From Gemmatimonadales bacterium UBA1120 (GTDB lineage: Bacteria; Gemmatimonadota; Gemmatimonadetes; Longimicrobiales; Gaopeijiaceae): a DNA stretch of 64,000 bases. Under the pieces are notes generated by a model. That model had not been told where the DNA came from. It searched no databases and saw only the letters and a list, made by a program, of their open reading frames with translations. This document shows, in pieces, positions 53,110-61,874 of this stretch. A program made the position numbers and the translations under genes. The stretch covers positions 718 to 64,717 of the forward strand of contig DCAZ01000115.1 of NCBI GenBank assembly GCA_002313925.1, given 5' to 3'. How positions within the stretch are numbered: the first letter of the stretch is position 1; each line of letters starts with the position of its first letter.

Positions 53110-55563
53110 CTATTCCATCCCACTCCAAGCAGCCCGGAGTTGCGCTAGGCTTAGAGGGGAGCCAACGAACAGCTCTTCCGGGTAGGTCCGGTATTGAGCC
53201 ATGTCCCGATAGATTGCGTCAGCCTCGTAAAGATTAACGCCGAGGCCAGCAAGGAACTGTAGTCGCAGGTTGCGATCTCGCGTGATCTGAGCATCAGCGA
53301 GCCATGGATCGATCTCAGGCTTCTTAGCAACGAATGTCGCCATCAATTGGGGCGCTGAATAGAAACCCACCTCAGCTAGAGACTGTGCTACAGTGGCGTA
53401 TTCAGGAGTGCGTAGCTTCTCGTCCATAGCATCGAGATCGATCGGTGTTGGCTCTCGCTGCGCAAGCATTACGACGTCGTAGCCCTGTCCCTGATTAAGG
53501 TTCGCAAAAACCATTCCGTGTGGGAAAACCTCCAGAAACGTGGCAACCTCACTCTTCACCGCCTCGAGGGTACTTTCATAGAGCTGCACAAATACAGTAA
53601 TCACTCCGCCTGGGTTGAGATGCTCTCGAGCTTCGAGCCAGAATTCGGTGGTGTAGAGCGTCGCGGCTCCCTTCACCCAGGGGTCGAAAGGATCCGAGGT
53701 GATCGCGTCGAATTTCCTGTCAGTCGTTAGCAGATAATGCCGAGCGTCATCGATGACTACTTCAGTCTTGGGATTGTCGACAACGTTGAAGTTGTGCTCT
53801 CCGAAGTGCCTGGATACAACCTCCGGCACCAAGGGTTCAATCTCTACGATCGTGAGTTCTTCTACGGCCGGATCCACACTGACCGCTCCAGCCGTCACCC
53901 CGGCCCCACAGCCGATCACCAGGACGGACTTCGCTTGGAGTGGAACGAGTGTTGTCAGGTGCCCTAGCATTCGCTGGAGACGCATGTCCTGTGGTTCACT
54001 CGATGCCTGTACTTTCCCAGCGTTGTGGTAGTTCCGAATACCACCACCTAGATCAGATACAGCCATCGACGAGTTCATGCCCTCACCCACATAAACCCAA
54101 TCGAAATACTCCGAACTTTGTTGGTACGTCGCTGCATAGCGACCGTAACCCACCAGCAGAGGCGGCACCGGGGCTACCGTCCAAGCCAGAACCACGGTGC
54201 TTATTAGAATACCGGCACCTCTTAAGAAACTTTTGCCCCGTATCCTGACGAAACCCGAGTCATTCCTATCTGTAACCAGAAGAATCAATGCCCCGAGAGC
54301 CGCAATCCCGATCATCATGCGCTGGGTGGTCTGAGTACCCAGTGATCCAATCAACACCAGGGACGTCAGAAGCGCACCGAGAATCGCACCCATGGTGTTG
54401 GCAGCGTAAACCCTTCCGACTAAACGACCGGGATCCTGACCTTTTTTTGCAACCGCTGCAAGCGCCAAAGGAAAGCTTGCGCCCCACAAGGCTGCAGCCG
54501 GCAGAGCGGTAAGCACGGCGCGCATAAAGTCAAACTGGAAATTGAACCAAGGCCTGATAGCAAGGTCCGGACTAACTGGCCAATAAGGCAGAGCTTGGGT
54601 AAGTAAATACGCTGCCCATGCCAAGCCGACCACGACAAGAAATTGTGTCCATCCAAGAGCATGGCGAGCATCCTGTACAAAACGTGCCAGAATAGACCCT
54701 ACCGCACTCCCGATCCCTATCCCAAACAGGAAAGAAGCCAATATCAGTGAGAAGGTGTACGTGGTACCACCGAAGTTCAGTGTCATGAGTCGAGTCCAGA
54801 CGACCTCAGCTCCGAGCGCTGTCGCCCCCGATAACCCGATTACAAACAGGACTGACCTCGAGCCTGGCGACATCTGCACCGCTTCCGCACTCTCGCTTTG
54901 CTGTCTAGCCTCATAGGCAGTAAATCGCGCAAGGAATAAAGCGAGTATGGTCACCACTACATTGAGCCCCACCGCAGCATAAGTGGCAACACTCACATCA
55001 TGCAGCCGGAGCAGGTAGAAGCCTGCCAACAGACACCCCAGGACAGCACCGAAGGTGTTGCCCCCGTAGAAGAACCCGAGCCACGACACACCTTTCGGTG
55101 TAGTCTCGACCCATCGGGAGATCGCGGGGAGGGTGGCCCCCATCATGATCGTGGGAGGAAGTAAGAAAAGAGCACAAAACGATGCCCGTACCATAATTCC
55201 AGCCATTCCCGGACCACCAATCGACGTATACAGACCGCCTACATACGGCAGTAGCCATAGAACCAACAGTCCGAAAATGCCGATTCCAACTTCGAGCATG
55301 GCGTAGACTCGGAGCGGATGCCTATCAGTTGCGATAACCTTCGAGAGGCCGATGCTTCCTATGCACATACCACCCATGAAGGTGCCCAGCAATACGCCTA
55401 GTGATATGGCAGATGAGCCAACGATGAGTGAGAGCATCTGAAACCAGACGATCTCATAAATTAGAGCTGCACAGCCACTACCAATGAAAAGAATGACCAG
55501 CAATGGTAAGTAGCGGTCTGATGGAGATACCGACCGTGCAGAGTCGATTGTTTCGGTTGTCAT
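53110..55563 (-). CDS. Membrane-fused spermidine-synthase-like protein
   Basis: An 817-residue fusion. Residues 1-480 hold two sets of membrane helices of transporter type (for example ISLGVLLGTFMGGMCIGS and MGATLPAISRW). Residues about 520-740 form a Rossmann aminopropyltransferase-like domain: SVLVIGCGAGVTAGAV, then TIVEIEPLVPEV and VIDDARHYLLTTDRKFDAITSDPFDPW. Classic spermidine synthases read D-x-S-D-P-x-G-P there; here it is TSDPFDP, so the catalytic loop is altered. Such fusions are widespread and their substrates mostly unknown. ATG start with GGAGG about 12 bases upstream. Confidence 0.85.
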   Translation of the reverse strand: MTTETIDSARSVSPSDRYLPLLVILFIGSGCAALIYEIVWFQMLSLIVGSSAISLGVLLGTFMGGMCIGSIGLSKVIATDRHPLRVYAMLEVGIGIFGLLVLWLLPYVGGLYTSIGGPGMAGIMVRASFCALFLLPPTIMMGATLPAISRWVETTPKGVSWLGFFYGGNTFGAVLGCLLAGFYLLRLHDVSVATYAAVGLNVVVTILALFLARFTAYEARQQSESAEAVQMSPGSRSVLFVIGLSGATALGAEVVWTRLMTLNFGGTTYTFSLILASFLFGIGIGSAVGSILARFVQDARHALGWTQFLVVVGLAWAAYLLTQALPYWPVSPDLAIRPWFNFQFDFMRAVLTALPAAALWGASFPLALAAVAKKGQDPGRLVGRVYAANTMGAILGALLTSLVLIGSLGTQTTQRMMIGIAALGALILLVTDRNDSGFVRIRGKSFLRGAGILISTVVLAWTVAPVPPLLVGYGRYAATYQQSSEYFDWVYVGEGMNSSMAVSDLGGGIRNYHNAGKVQASSEPQDMRLQRMLGHLTTLVPLQAKSVLVIGCGAGVTAGAVSVDPAVEELTIVEIEPLVPEVVSRHFGEHNFNVVDNPKTEVVIDDARHYLLTTDRKFDAITSDPFDPWVKGAATLYTTEFWLEAREHLNPGGVITVFVQLYESTLEAVKSEVATFLEVFPHGMVFANLNQGQGYDVVMLAQREPTPIDLDAMDEKLRTPEYATVAQSLAEVGFYSAPQLMATFVAKKPEIDPWLADAQITRDRNLRLQFLAGLGVNLYEADAIYRDMAQYRTYPEELFVGSPLSLAQLRAAWSGME

Positions 55564-55733
55564 GTAGTTCTTATGCCTCCTGCTGCGATCGGCAGCCTAC
55601 GGTCGTGGCGGCTTGAAAACAACGTGTGCCCGGAGGGCGTTAGCTTTAGGAGGAACAGAGAGTCAGAGTATGGGAGGAGCCCTGCAGGACCGTCTTAGAG
55701 AATATGCAACTCTAGAAGGTGTATGGAGGAAAC

Positions 55734-55799
55734 ATGGAAGAATCAGAGAGTTCGTTCGATAGGACCTTGCTCCCAAGCCGCCTCATGAGGCTATTGTGA
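55734..55799 (+). CDS. 21-residue mini-ORF coupled to the membrane miniprotein
   Basis: An ATG with GGAGG four to five bases upstream opens MEESESSFDRTLLPSRLMRL, one more Leu and a TGA. Its stop overlaps the GTG of the next small gene (GTGA at 55796-55799), the layout of translational coupling. The peptide is acidic at first and then Leu/Arg-rich. It may be a control peptide or a real small protein; only the SD and overlap support it. Confidence 0.4.
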   Translation: MEESESSFDRTLLPSRLMRLL

Positions 55800-55963
55800 T
55801 TGGAATTATCGAGTTCTTAGTCGAGAACCCAATCTTACTGGTCGCCCTATTACTGATCGTTGCGGTCTTTCTATTCGCCGTGATCAAGAGACTCTTGAAG
55901 CTATTAGCGATTGCAACGATTGCTGGCGTTCTCTATGTCCTGCTCGTCAACTATGTCGGGTAG
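55796..55963 (+). CDS. 55-residue single-pass or hairpin membrane miniprotein
   Basis: GTG-started frame of 55 residues, preceded by GAGG five bases upstream. Two hydrophobic stretches flank a basic turn: NPILLVALLLIVAVFLFAVI, then KRLLKLL, then AIATIAGVLYVLLVNYVG. That suggests a short membrane hairpin with the positive turn in the cytoplasm. The codons avoid rare ends and the frame is clean across 168 nt. It lies on the opposite strand from both large neighbours, 37 nt short of the end of the DUF5777 gene. No family recognised. Confidence 0.65.
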   Translation: MIGIIEFLVENPILLVALLLIVAVFLFAVIKRLLKLLAIATIAGVLYVLLVNYVG

Positions 55964-55999
55964 CCGCTTGGGACTCAGACAGCTTGATATTGTCAGTGA

Positions 56000-56866
56000 T
56001 CAGAAGGTGAGCAACCTCGTAACGTTGAACCCCAGCCTCCAATACTTCGGCTTGAACTGAGAGGGTGTGCCGCCAAGAACCTGGGTTGGATTCATTCTAT
56101 ACTGGTTGGTTAATACGATCTTAAAGAAGTGACCGCCGGTCTCGAGTTCGACCCCGAGGGTCCCGCTATCGTGCTCAAGGTCAGGCTGGCGCTTACTGAT
56201 GATCCACTCTCCAAGCAGGCTCACCTGCTCTGAGATGTAAGCCTGCCCGTGGATACCTAAAGCAAAAGTGGTCTCTGGCTCGGTATCCTGAATATTGGGA
56301 TTTCTCAGTACTGTTGGTACGAGCCCAATACCTAAGCGGCCTCCGATTAGAGCATTGAGCATTACTTGGGCGTAAGCCTGGGATTCGTTGTCGCCTGCCC
56401 CACTCTCACCGGGGTCCGACATGTTCCAAGCGAAACCTCCCATTACACCAATCATCACTGGGACGGATTCAGTGCCACCCTCAAAGAGGCGAGCCTTGGC
56501 ATTTAATTCGAGGTTGTCATCAATGTTGGTACGTACGACACCAACCATGGTGCGATCAGAAACCGCATACGCGAGTCCAAGACGGTTCGCTACCGGACCA
56601 TCCAGGCCCCATAGGGCCTGAAATCCGTCTGCTACCGCAGGGAAAAATCTGTGAGATATCTCAAAGAGCCATGCGCCCCTTGAGATCGTCTGTGCCGTGG
56701 GAAGATTCGCGCTTTGTTGTGAGTGAAAGACTGTGGGCGGCACGATTACTGGCTGCTCACGTCTCTCAAAACGGTCCGGTTGTTGTTGTGCTGAGCCGAG
56801 CATTGCGAACGTGGCCGCATAAATCATGGCCATACTGATCGCCCGACGGACGCACTTAGTTCTCAC
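56000..56866 (-). CDS. DUF5777 outer-membrane-barrel-like protein
   Basis: A 288-residue exported protein. The signal is MRTKCVRRAISMAMIYAATFAMLGSAQ. LPTAQTISRGAWLFEISHRFFPAVADGFQALWGLDGPVANRLGLAYAVSDRTMVGVVRTN is the DUF5777 opening, and the rest is a series of amphipathic strands ending in LLTF, as in small outer-membrane barrels. The GTG at 56866 (a TTG lies two codons before) overlaps the YceI stop by 11 bases, so the two are co-translated. Function unknown; it is the last gene of a three-gene exported operon. Confidence 0.82.
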   Translation of the reverse strand: MRTKCVRRAISMAMIYAATFAMLGSAQQQPDRFERREQPVIVPPTVFHSQQSANLPTAQTISRGAWLFEISHRFFPAVADGFQALWGLDGPVANRLGLAYAVSDRTMVGVVRTNIDDNLELNAKARLFEGGTESVPVMIGVMGGFAWNMSDPGESGAGDNESQAYAQVMLNALIGGRLGIGLVPTVLRNPNIQDTEPETTFALGIHGQAYISEQVSLLGEWIISKRQPDLEHDSGTLGVELETGGHFFKIVLTNQYRMNPTQVLGGTPSQFKPKYWRLGFNVTRLLTF

Positions 56867-57494
56867 TATCAAGCTCTGCGGGTTCCAAAATAAAGTCGAG
56901 TTCCATGCGAATCTCGTTATTCAACTTCAGGAACATGAGTTTGGGAATTTCAATGTCATGATCCGATAAAAACACTGGGAACGAGCAGTTGACGTGGTAT
57001 CCCTCATTTACCGTTGCCAAATCGCAGGTCAATACCCGTTCTTGTTCTACGCCATGTATGCCCAGTACACCCTGGGTCGTCACCCGAAACATCGCCCCGG
57101 GAAGAGAAACCACCAGTTCAATCGTGCCCCCGAATGCCGCATAAGGGTATTGCTCAACCTCGAGGTAGCTATCCCGCATCTGGCGATCACGCATCCCAAT
57201 TCCCGTATCCAGACTCGCTAAATCCACTTCGAAGTAAATCTCAGACTCAGTTCCACCCGTGCGATCTGTCAGTTCTTCGGTATTGAGTAAAACCAAGCCG
57301 TCTACCCGTTCCGTAGTGCCCTCAAACTCATCTATCACTGTTCTCGAAGTAAACCGCACAAGTCGGTCAGATTCGAGAGCAACTTGATAGGCTTGTTGGC
57401 CCGACAAGACGGCAGCCCCAAGAAATATCCCGACAAGCACGAGGCTTATCGCATGAACTATCCGGCTTCCCAACTGACAGCTCAAGCTAATCAA
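56856..57494 (-). CDS. YceI-family exported lipid-binding protein
   Basis: A 212-residue protein with signal RIVHAISLVLVGIFLGAAVLSGQ. The YceI lipocalin-like barrel follows: VRFTSRTVIDEFEGTTERVDG, then EIYFEVDLASLDTGIGMRDRQMRDSYLEVEQYPYAAFGG and HDIEIPKLMFLKLNNEIRMELDFIL. YceI proteins bind long isoprenoids such as polyprenyl quinones in the periplasm. The TTG at 57494 has GAGAGAGG nine bases upstream; an earlier GTG at 57533 overlaps the previous gene. It sits between the CX4CH lipoprotein and DUF5777. Confidence 0.85.
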   Translation of the reverse strand: MISLSCQLGSRIVHAISLVLVGIFLGAAVLSGQQAYQVALESDRLVRFTSRTVIDEFEGTTERVDGLVLLNTEELTDRTGGTESEIYFEVDLASLDTGIGMRDRQMRDSYLEVEQYPYAAFGGTIELVVSLPGAMFRVTTQGVLGIHGVEQERVLTCDLATVNEGYHVNCSFPVFLSDHDIEIPKLMFLKLNNEIRMELDFILEPAELDSEN

Positions 57495-57516
57495 AGCATC
57501 CGGCCTCTCTCGAACG

Positions 57517-57972
57517 TCAGTTGTTCTGAGCACCCGTGTTGATCCAGTTCTTGATATTCGTCAGGTCGACATTATCGAGAGCACTTCCGCCTACGGGCAT
57601 TCTGCTACCGTTACCGCTTCCTTGGCGGTTTTCCAGCTTCTTCACCAGATAGCTGTTCTGAGCGTCGTTAGGGATAACATAGACCTCACCTGACATTGGT
57701 GAAGTCACGTTAACAAGGCGCGCATGATTTGCGGACCCAGACGTGCTGATCGTTAGACCACCCGCCCCGTTCCCGTGACAGTTGCTACCAGCACAACCCC
57801 GTCGCGTGAATATTTCAGTAATGTCATTGGCAAACGAGGGGTTGGCCTTGATGGTTCGAGTACCGGATGGCGTTCCGCCTTCGCCGGGATCCGTAGGGCT
57901 ATCACTCGCGGAACAAGCAGCCAATACAACACACATGAGAACAGGACAGAGCACTCGGTGTAAGATTTTCAT
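57517..57972 (-). CDS. Lipoprotein with a CX4CH cytochrome-c-like motif
   Basis: A 151-residue lipoprotein (signal HRVLCPVLMCVVLAAC). The mature part has IFTRRGCAGSNCHGNGAGGL: two cysteines four residues apart followed by His, in the context seen in small cytochrome-c-like domains of Planctomycetota, Bacteroidota and Gemmatimonadota (RGC....CHG). SRMPVGGSAL supplies a Met that could be the second heme ligand, and the end LTNIKNWINTGAQ is the usual c-type tail helix. Ordinary heme attachment needs CXXCH, so heme loading is uncertain. ATG 57972 has AGGGAG seven bases upstream. First gene of the operon with YceI and DUF5777. Confidence 0.75.
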   Translation of the reverse strand: MKILHRVLCPVLMCVVLAACSASDSPTDPGEGGTPSGTRTIKANPSFANDITEIFTRRGCAGSNCHGNGAGGLTISTSGSANHARLVNVTSPMSGEVYVIPNDAQNSYLVKKLENRQGSGNGSRMPVGGSALDNVDLTNIKNWINTGAQNN

Positions 57973-58065
57973 GACCCAACTCCCTTGCCGCCGGTCGTTA
58001 CTGGCCGACATCTTCGCCAGCGAACCAGCTGGTTCTTAGTCACCACCGAACGCCACAGGCGCTAA

Positions 58066-59421
58066 ATGGAAACCTTGAAGTCCTACAACCCTGCCACGGG
58101 AGAGATCCTCGGTGAAGTGGAAATTACTCCTGCGGTGGTAGTCCCTAATATCGTCGCGAAAGCCAAGGCTGCTCAACTTGCCTGGGGCGACCTTGGCCTA
58201 GAGGGTCGTGCGGAACTGATCAAGGCTACAGCAGATATCTTCGTCGATCGGGTTCAGGAACATGGTGAACTCATGACGAAAGAAATGGGTAAACCCCTTA
58301 AGGAAGCAATTGGTGAAGCCAAATCACTCGGATGGGGAATTGAGGAAGAGTTAGCTGAGATTATTGAAGCACTGAAACCGGAAGTCGTCGAAGATGGACG
58401 ACTCAGGTCGACTATCTATCATGATCCGCTCGGGGTAGTCGGTGCGATCACACCGTGGAATTTCCCGATGTCGATGCCAGCCTGGATGATCCTCCCCTCC
58501 CTGGCGGCTGGCAACACAGTGGTATTCAAGCCGTCCGAGGAAACGCCACTCTGTGGTCAAGCATATGCAGATGTACTCAATGAGGTTTTACCCAAGGACG
58601 TGCTGATCGTTATCCACGGTGCTGATGACCAAGGCAAGGCAATCGTTCAATCCGATGTCGACATGATCGCATTCACCGGTTCGCGAGAGGCGGGTAAGCA
58701 TATCATGCGTGAAGCAAGCGGGACGTTGAAGAGGGTTGTACTGGAGCTCGGAGGCAAAGACCCTATGATCGTCCTTGGAGACGCAGACATCGCGAGGGCA
58801 GCTAAGTTTGCGGCGTCGAATTCTTTTCGGAACGCCGGACAAGTGTGCATCTCGACCGAGCGAATCTTTGTGATGGATTCTGTCGCGCAAGAGTTTGAGC
58901 ACGCGCTCACCGAGATCGCTTCAGTAATGACCGTCGGTAGTGGGATGGGGGATGCGGATGTGGGCCCAATGGTGAATGGCCACCAACGCGACCACGTGCT
59001 CGGGCAGTTAGAGGCAGCGATCTCAGGTGGTGCTGAAGTGCTGGCCGGAGGTGATGGGCACTATGACAATTTCGTCGTCCCAACCGTACTAGGAAATGTC
59101 ACTGACGAAATGGACATCGCCAATGCAGAGACATTCGGACCGGTGGCCTGTATCACACGCGTATCGTCCGTAGACGAAGCTGTAACGAAAGCGAATGACA
59201 CCCACTTCGGTCTGGGTGCGGTCGTCTTTGGTGGAGACTCGGAAGAGACTGCAGAAGTTGCGCGACGTCTCACAGCGGGGATGATCGGTATCAACTCAGC
59301 ACCCGGTGGTGCAGTCGGTACTCCGTGGGTTGGTGCCAGACAGAGTGGATTTGGGTTCCACAAATCACCTGATGGACATAAGCAATTTACGCAAACCCGT
59401 GTAGTTACTTCACGAGCATAG
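58066..59421 (+). CDS. Succinate-semialdehyde-type aldehyde dehydrogenase
   Basis: A 451-residue NAD(P) aldehyde dehydrogenase. Catalytic Cys261 ([11 protein letters not shown]), Glu227 ([12 protein letters not shown]) and Asn132 (TPWNFPMSM) are all present, and FTGSREAGK binds the nucleotide. The short N-terminus and the CIST motif fit the YneI/GabD-like succinate-semialdehyde branch, which oxidises succinate semialdehyde to succinate; other small aldehydes are possible. ATG start, weak SD. It is divergent from the CX4CH lipoprotein. Confidence 0.9.
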   Translation: METLKSYNPATGEILGEVEITPAVVVPNIVAKAKAAQLAWGDLGLEGRAELIKATADIFVDRVQEHGELMTKEMGKPLKEAIGEAKSLGWGIEEELAEIIEALKPEVVEDGRLRSTIYHDPLGVVGAITPWNFPMSMPAWMILPSLAAGNTVVFKPSEETPLCGQAYADVLNEVLPKDVLIVIHGADDQGKAIVQSDVDMIAFTGSREAGKHIMREASGTLKRVVLELGGKDPMIVLGDADIARAAKFAASNSFRNAGQVCISTERIFVMDSVAQEFEHALTEIASVMTVGSGMGDADVGPMVNGHQRDHVLGQLEAAISGGAEVLAGGDGHYDNFVVPTVLGNVTDEMDIANAETFGPVACITRVSSVDEAVTKANDTHFGLGAVVFGGDSEETAEVARRLTAGMIGINSAPGGAVGTPWVGARQSGFGFHKSPDGHKQFTQTRVVTSRA

Positions 59422-59428
59422 ATCCCTA

Positions 59429-61864
59429 ATGCATCTGCAGACAACCAAGAGCTTCTTACTCATTGCACTCGTTATAGGCCTCACCAACTGCGGCTCAGAT
59501 GGCACGGGCCCAGATGCTGGTGGCAACTCCGTGTCAATCTCCAGAACGTCTGTCACCCTCAACTTTCTGGGCGAAACGACTCAGTTGACGGCCACAGTGC
59601 GCAATAGCAAGAACGTGCCTGTCAGCGGGCAGGTAACCTGGTCCAGTGATGCTCCGACTGTGGCAACTGTGAGTTCCAATGGGCTGGTCACAGCAATCGG
59701 TAATGGTCAAGCGACACTAACGGCGACCTCTGGAAGCTTGTCCGCAACCGCATCAGCGACAGTGCAGCAGGTTGCTACCAGCTTATCGATCGTATCAGGA
59801 AACGCCCAAACCGATACAATTGGCCAACTGCTAGCAGAAGCGCTGGTTGTTCGAGCTGAAGATCAAGGCGGCTCTGCGGTATCAGCAGTAAGTATCAGCT
59901 TCTCAGTCAGCCAGGGTGGTGGATCGTTAAGCGAAACAAGCCTAACTAGTGATAGTGATGGAGAGGCTTCAACAAACTGGACCCTAGGTACAACGTCTGG
60001 TACCCAAAACGTGACCGCCCTCATCGAGGGAAGCGAGAGCGGGAAAGCTAATTTCTCTGCGACGGTGACACCCGGCCCAGCGACTGCATTCAGCAAAGAG
60101 TCAGGAGATCAGCAAATCGGGAAAAATAATCGACCTCTCCCAGAGCCCGTCGCGGCTGCAGTGAAAGACGAATTTGGAAATGGAATCCCAGGCATTCCGG
60201 TCACTTTTTCTGTGACCGATGGTGGCGGGTCGATTAGTCCTGCAGATAGCATGACGGGCGAGACAGGGACAGCCGAAGGCACCTGGACCATGGGTGTTGT
60301 TGGTACCAATATACTCACGGCGAGCACGACTGGGTTCCCTGACCTAGAGTTCACAGCTACGGCAGAACTCTATGTGGCTAAGGCCGACCTAACCGTCAGT
60401 AGTATGATAGTCAGCCCCGCGAATGCGACTGCTTTTCAGGACCTCACTGTTACTGCAACAATCACGAATTCAGGTGATTTCACCACCGGCTCAGCCTTTG
60501 ATGTCCAGCTTCTGCTCGACAACGTCCAGGCCGGAAATACAACCGTTTCTGAGCTCGCGGACAGTGCGGAGACTCAAATCAGCTTCGATGTGGGCAGGCT
60601 TGCCTCTGGCCCACATACGTTTCAGGTAGTCATCGATCCTAACAATGATATCGACGAACACGATGAGGCCAACAACAGTGTAGGACGAAGTGCTCCTATC
60701 GCAGCAGCAACCGAGCTGGTCGCCGGAACGCCGGCCAGGAACCTTTCGCTTCCAGACAGTATGGAGCTCCTCTTTAACCTTGAGTTGCCATCATCCAGCA
60801 ATCTAGTGATCTCGACGTCTGGAGGTTCAGGCGATCTCGATCTCTACGTCCACCACGGCGCGCGACCAGCACACCGAGATGATTACAAGTGCCAGTCGGG
60901 AAGTCCGATCTCTAGCGAATCATGCACCTTTAATGCCGCAGAGCCAGGGGTCTATCATATCCTACTCTTCGCTTGGGACCAGTTCTCCGGTGTGACACTA
61001 GAAGCACAGGTTGGAGGCGATCCCAATCCCTTCAACATTGAGCTTGTCTTCCTAACCGGCGGGACTACCGAACAGGATGACGCCTTCCGGACCTCAGCTG
61101 CGAAATGGGAAAGCATCATTACAGACGACATCTACGCCTTCTCCTTTGCAGACAGTCCTGCCTTAGCGAACGAATGTATTTCAGGACAACCACTGATCAG
61201 TGACGTTGTCGACGATGTGAGGATCTACGTCAGTATTAGGGATATCGATGGCCCACAGCCCATATTGGGTCGGGCCGGGCCGTGCTACATACGTGGTCTG
61301 TCGGAGCATCCCATCGTTGGTATGATGGAATTCGACATTTACGATTTCGATCGTATAACCGACCAAGGACTTCTAATACCAGTTGTGCTTCACGAAATGG
61401 GTCATGTGCTGGGTATCGGAACGATTTGGGACCGAAAAGAGCTTCTCGTAAATCCATCCGCTGTGACCCCATCCGCGGATACGCACTTCATCGGGCCACA
61501 TGCCATCACTGCCTTCGATAACGCAGGCGGAGTTAACTATACAGGTGGGCAAAAGGTCCCAGTGGAAAATGAGGCTGGGCCAGGTTCTCAAGACTCGCAT
61601 TGGAGAGAAGCCGTTTTTAATGCTGAACTCATGAGTCCTTTCGTTGACTCCGGGGTCCAGAATCCACTAAGCCGTATTACGATTCAGTCGTTAGCGGACC
61701 TTGGTTACGGAGTTGATGTGACTCAGGGCGAGCCCTACTCCGTGCCCCTCGTGCCCCTCGCGGCGGACCTAGTGAGCCCGGACCGTGGACCAGGTATCGA
61801 CCTCCGCGATGATATCCGCATAGGACCAATCTTGGTTGTGGGGCCAAAAAAGCGCAGACGTTAA
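59429..61864 (+). CDS. Ig-repeat lipoprotein with a leishmanolysin-like metalloprotease domain
   Basis: An 811-residue surface lipoprotein (signal SFLLIALVIGLTNC). Residues about 35-115 form a BIG2-type Ig domain (VTWSSDAPTVATVSSNGLVTA), 120-315 two further Ig-like domains (SFSVSQGGGSLSETSL; TFSVTDGGGSISPADS), 320-430 a CARDB-like domain (NPNNDIDEHDEANNSV pattern) and 440-530 a prepeptidase-type domain (DLDLYVHHGARP). The protease domain follows, with HEMGH (His655, Glu656, His659), a later DSHWRE that could give the third zinc His, and Met-turn-like AELMSP. It probably digests proteins at the cell surface. ATG start 8 nt after the dehydrogenase. Confidence 0.85.
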   Translation: MHLQTTKSFLLIALVIGLTNCGSDGTGPDAGGNSVSISRTSVTLNFLGETTQLTATVRNSKNVPVSGQVTWSSDAPTVATVSSNGLVTAIGNGQATLTATSGSLSATASATVQQVATSLSIVSGNAQTDTIGQLLAEALVVRAEDQGGSAVSAVSISFSVSQGGGSLSETSLTSDSDGEASTNWTLGTTSGTQNVTALIEGSESGKANFSATVTPGPATAFSKESGDQQIGKNNRPLPEPVAAAVKDEFGNGIPGIPVTFSVTDGGGSISPADSMTGETGTAEGTWTMGVVGTNILTASTTGFPDLEFTATAELYVAKADLTVSSMIVSPANATAFQDLTVTATITNSGDFTTGSAFDVQLLLDNVQAGNTTVSELADSAETQISFDVGRLASGPHTFQVVIDPNNDIDEHDEANNSVGRSAPIAAATELVAGTPARNLSLPDSMELLFNLELPSSSNLVISTSGGSGDLDLYVHHGARPAHRDDYKCQSGSPISSESCTFNAAEPGVYHILLFAWDQFSGVTLEAQVGGDPNPFNIELVFLTGGTTEQDDAFRTSAAKWESIITDDIYAFSFADSPALANECISGQPLISDVVDDVRIYVSIRDIDGPQPILGRAGPCYIRGLSEHPIVGMMEFDIYDFDRITDQGLLIPVVLHEMGHVLGIGTIWDRKELLVNPSAVTPSADTHFIGPHAITAFDNAGGVNYTGGQKVPVENEAGPGSQDSHWREAVFNAELMSPFVDSGVQNPLSRITIQSLADLGYGVDVTQGEPYSVPLVPLAADLVSPDRGPGIDLRDDIRIGPILVVGPKKRRR

Positions 61865-61874
61865 CTAAAGTTAC

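Noticed and set aside
55670..55762. 30-codon ORF before the mini-gene pair
   Set aside because: Its AGGAGG is about 20 nt upstream, too far for initiation, and it overlaps the better-supported 21-residue ORF in another frame.
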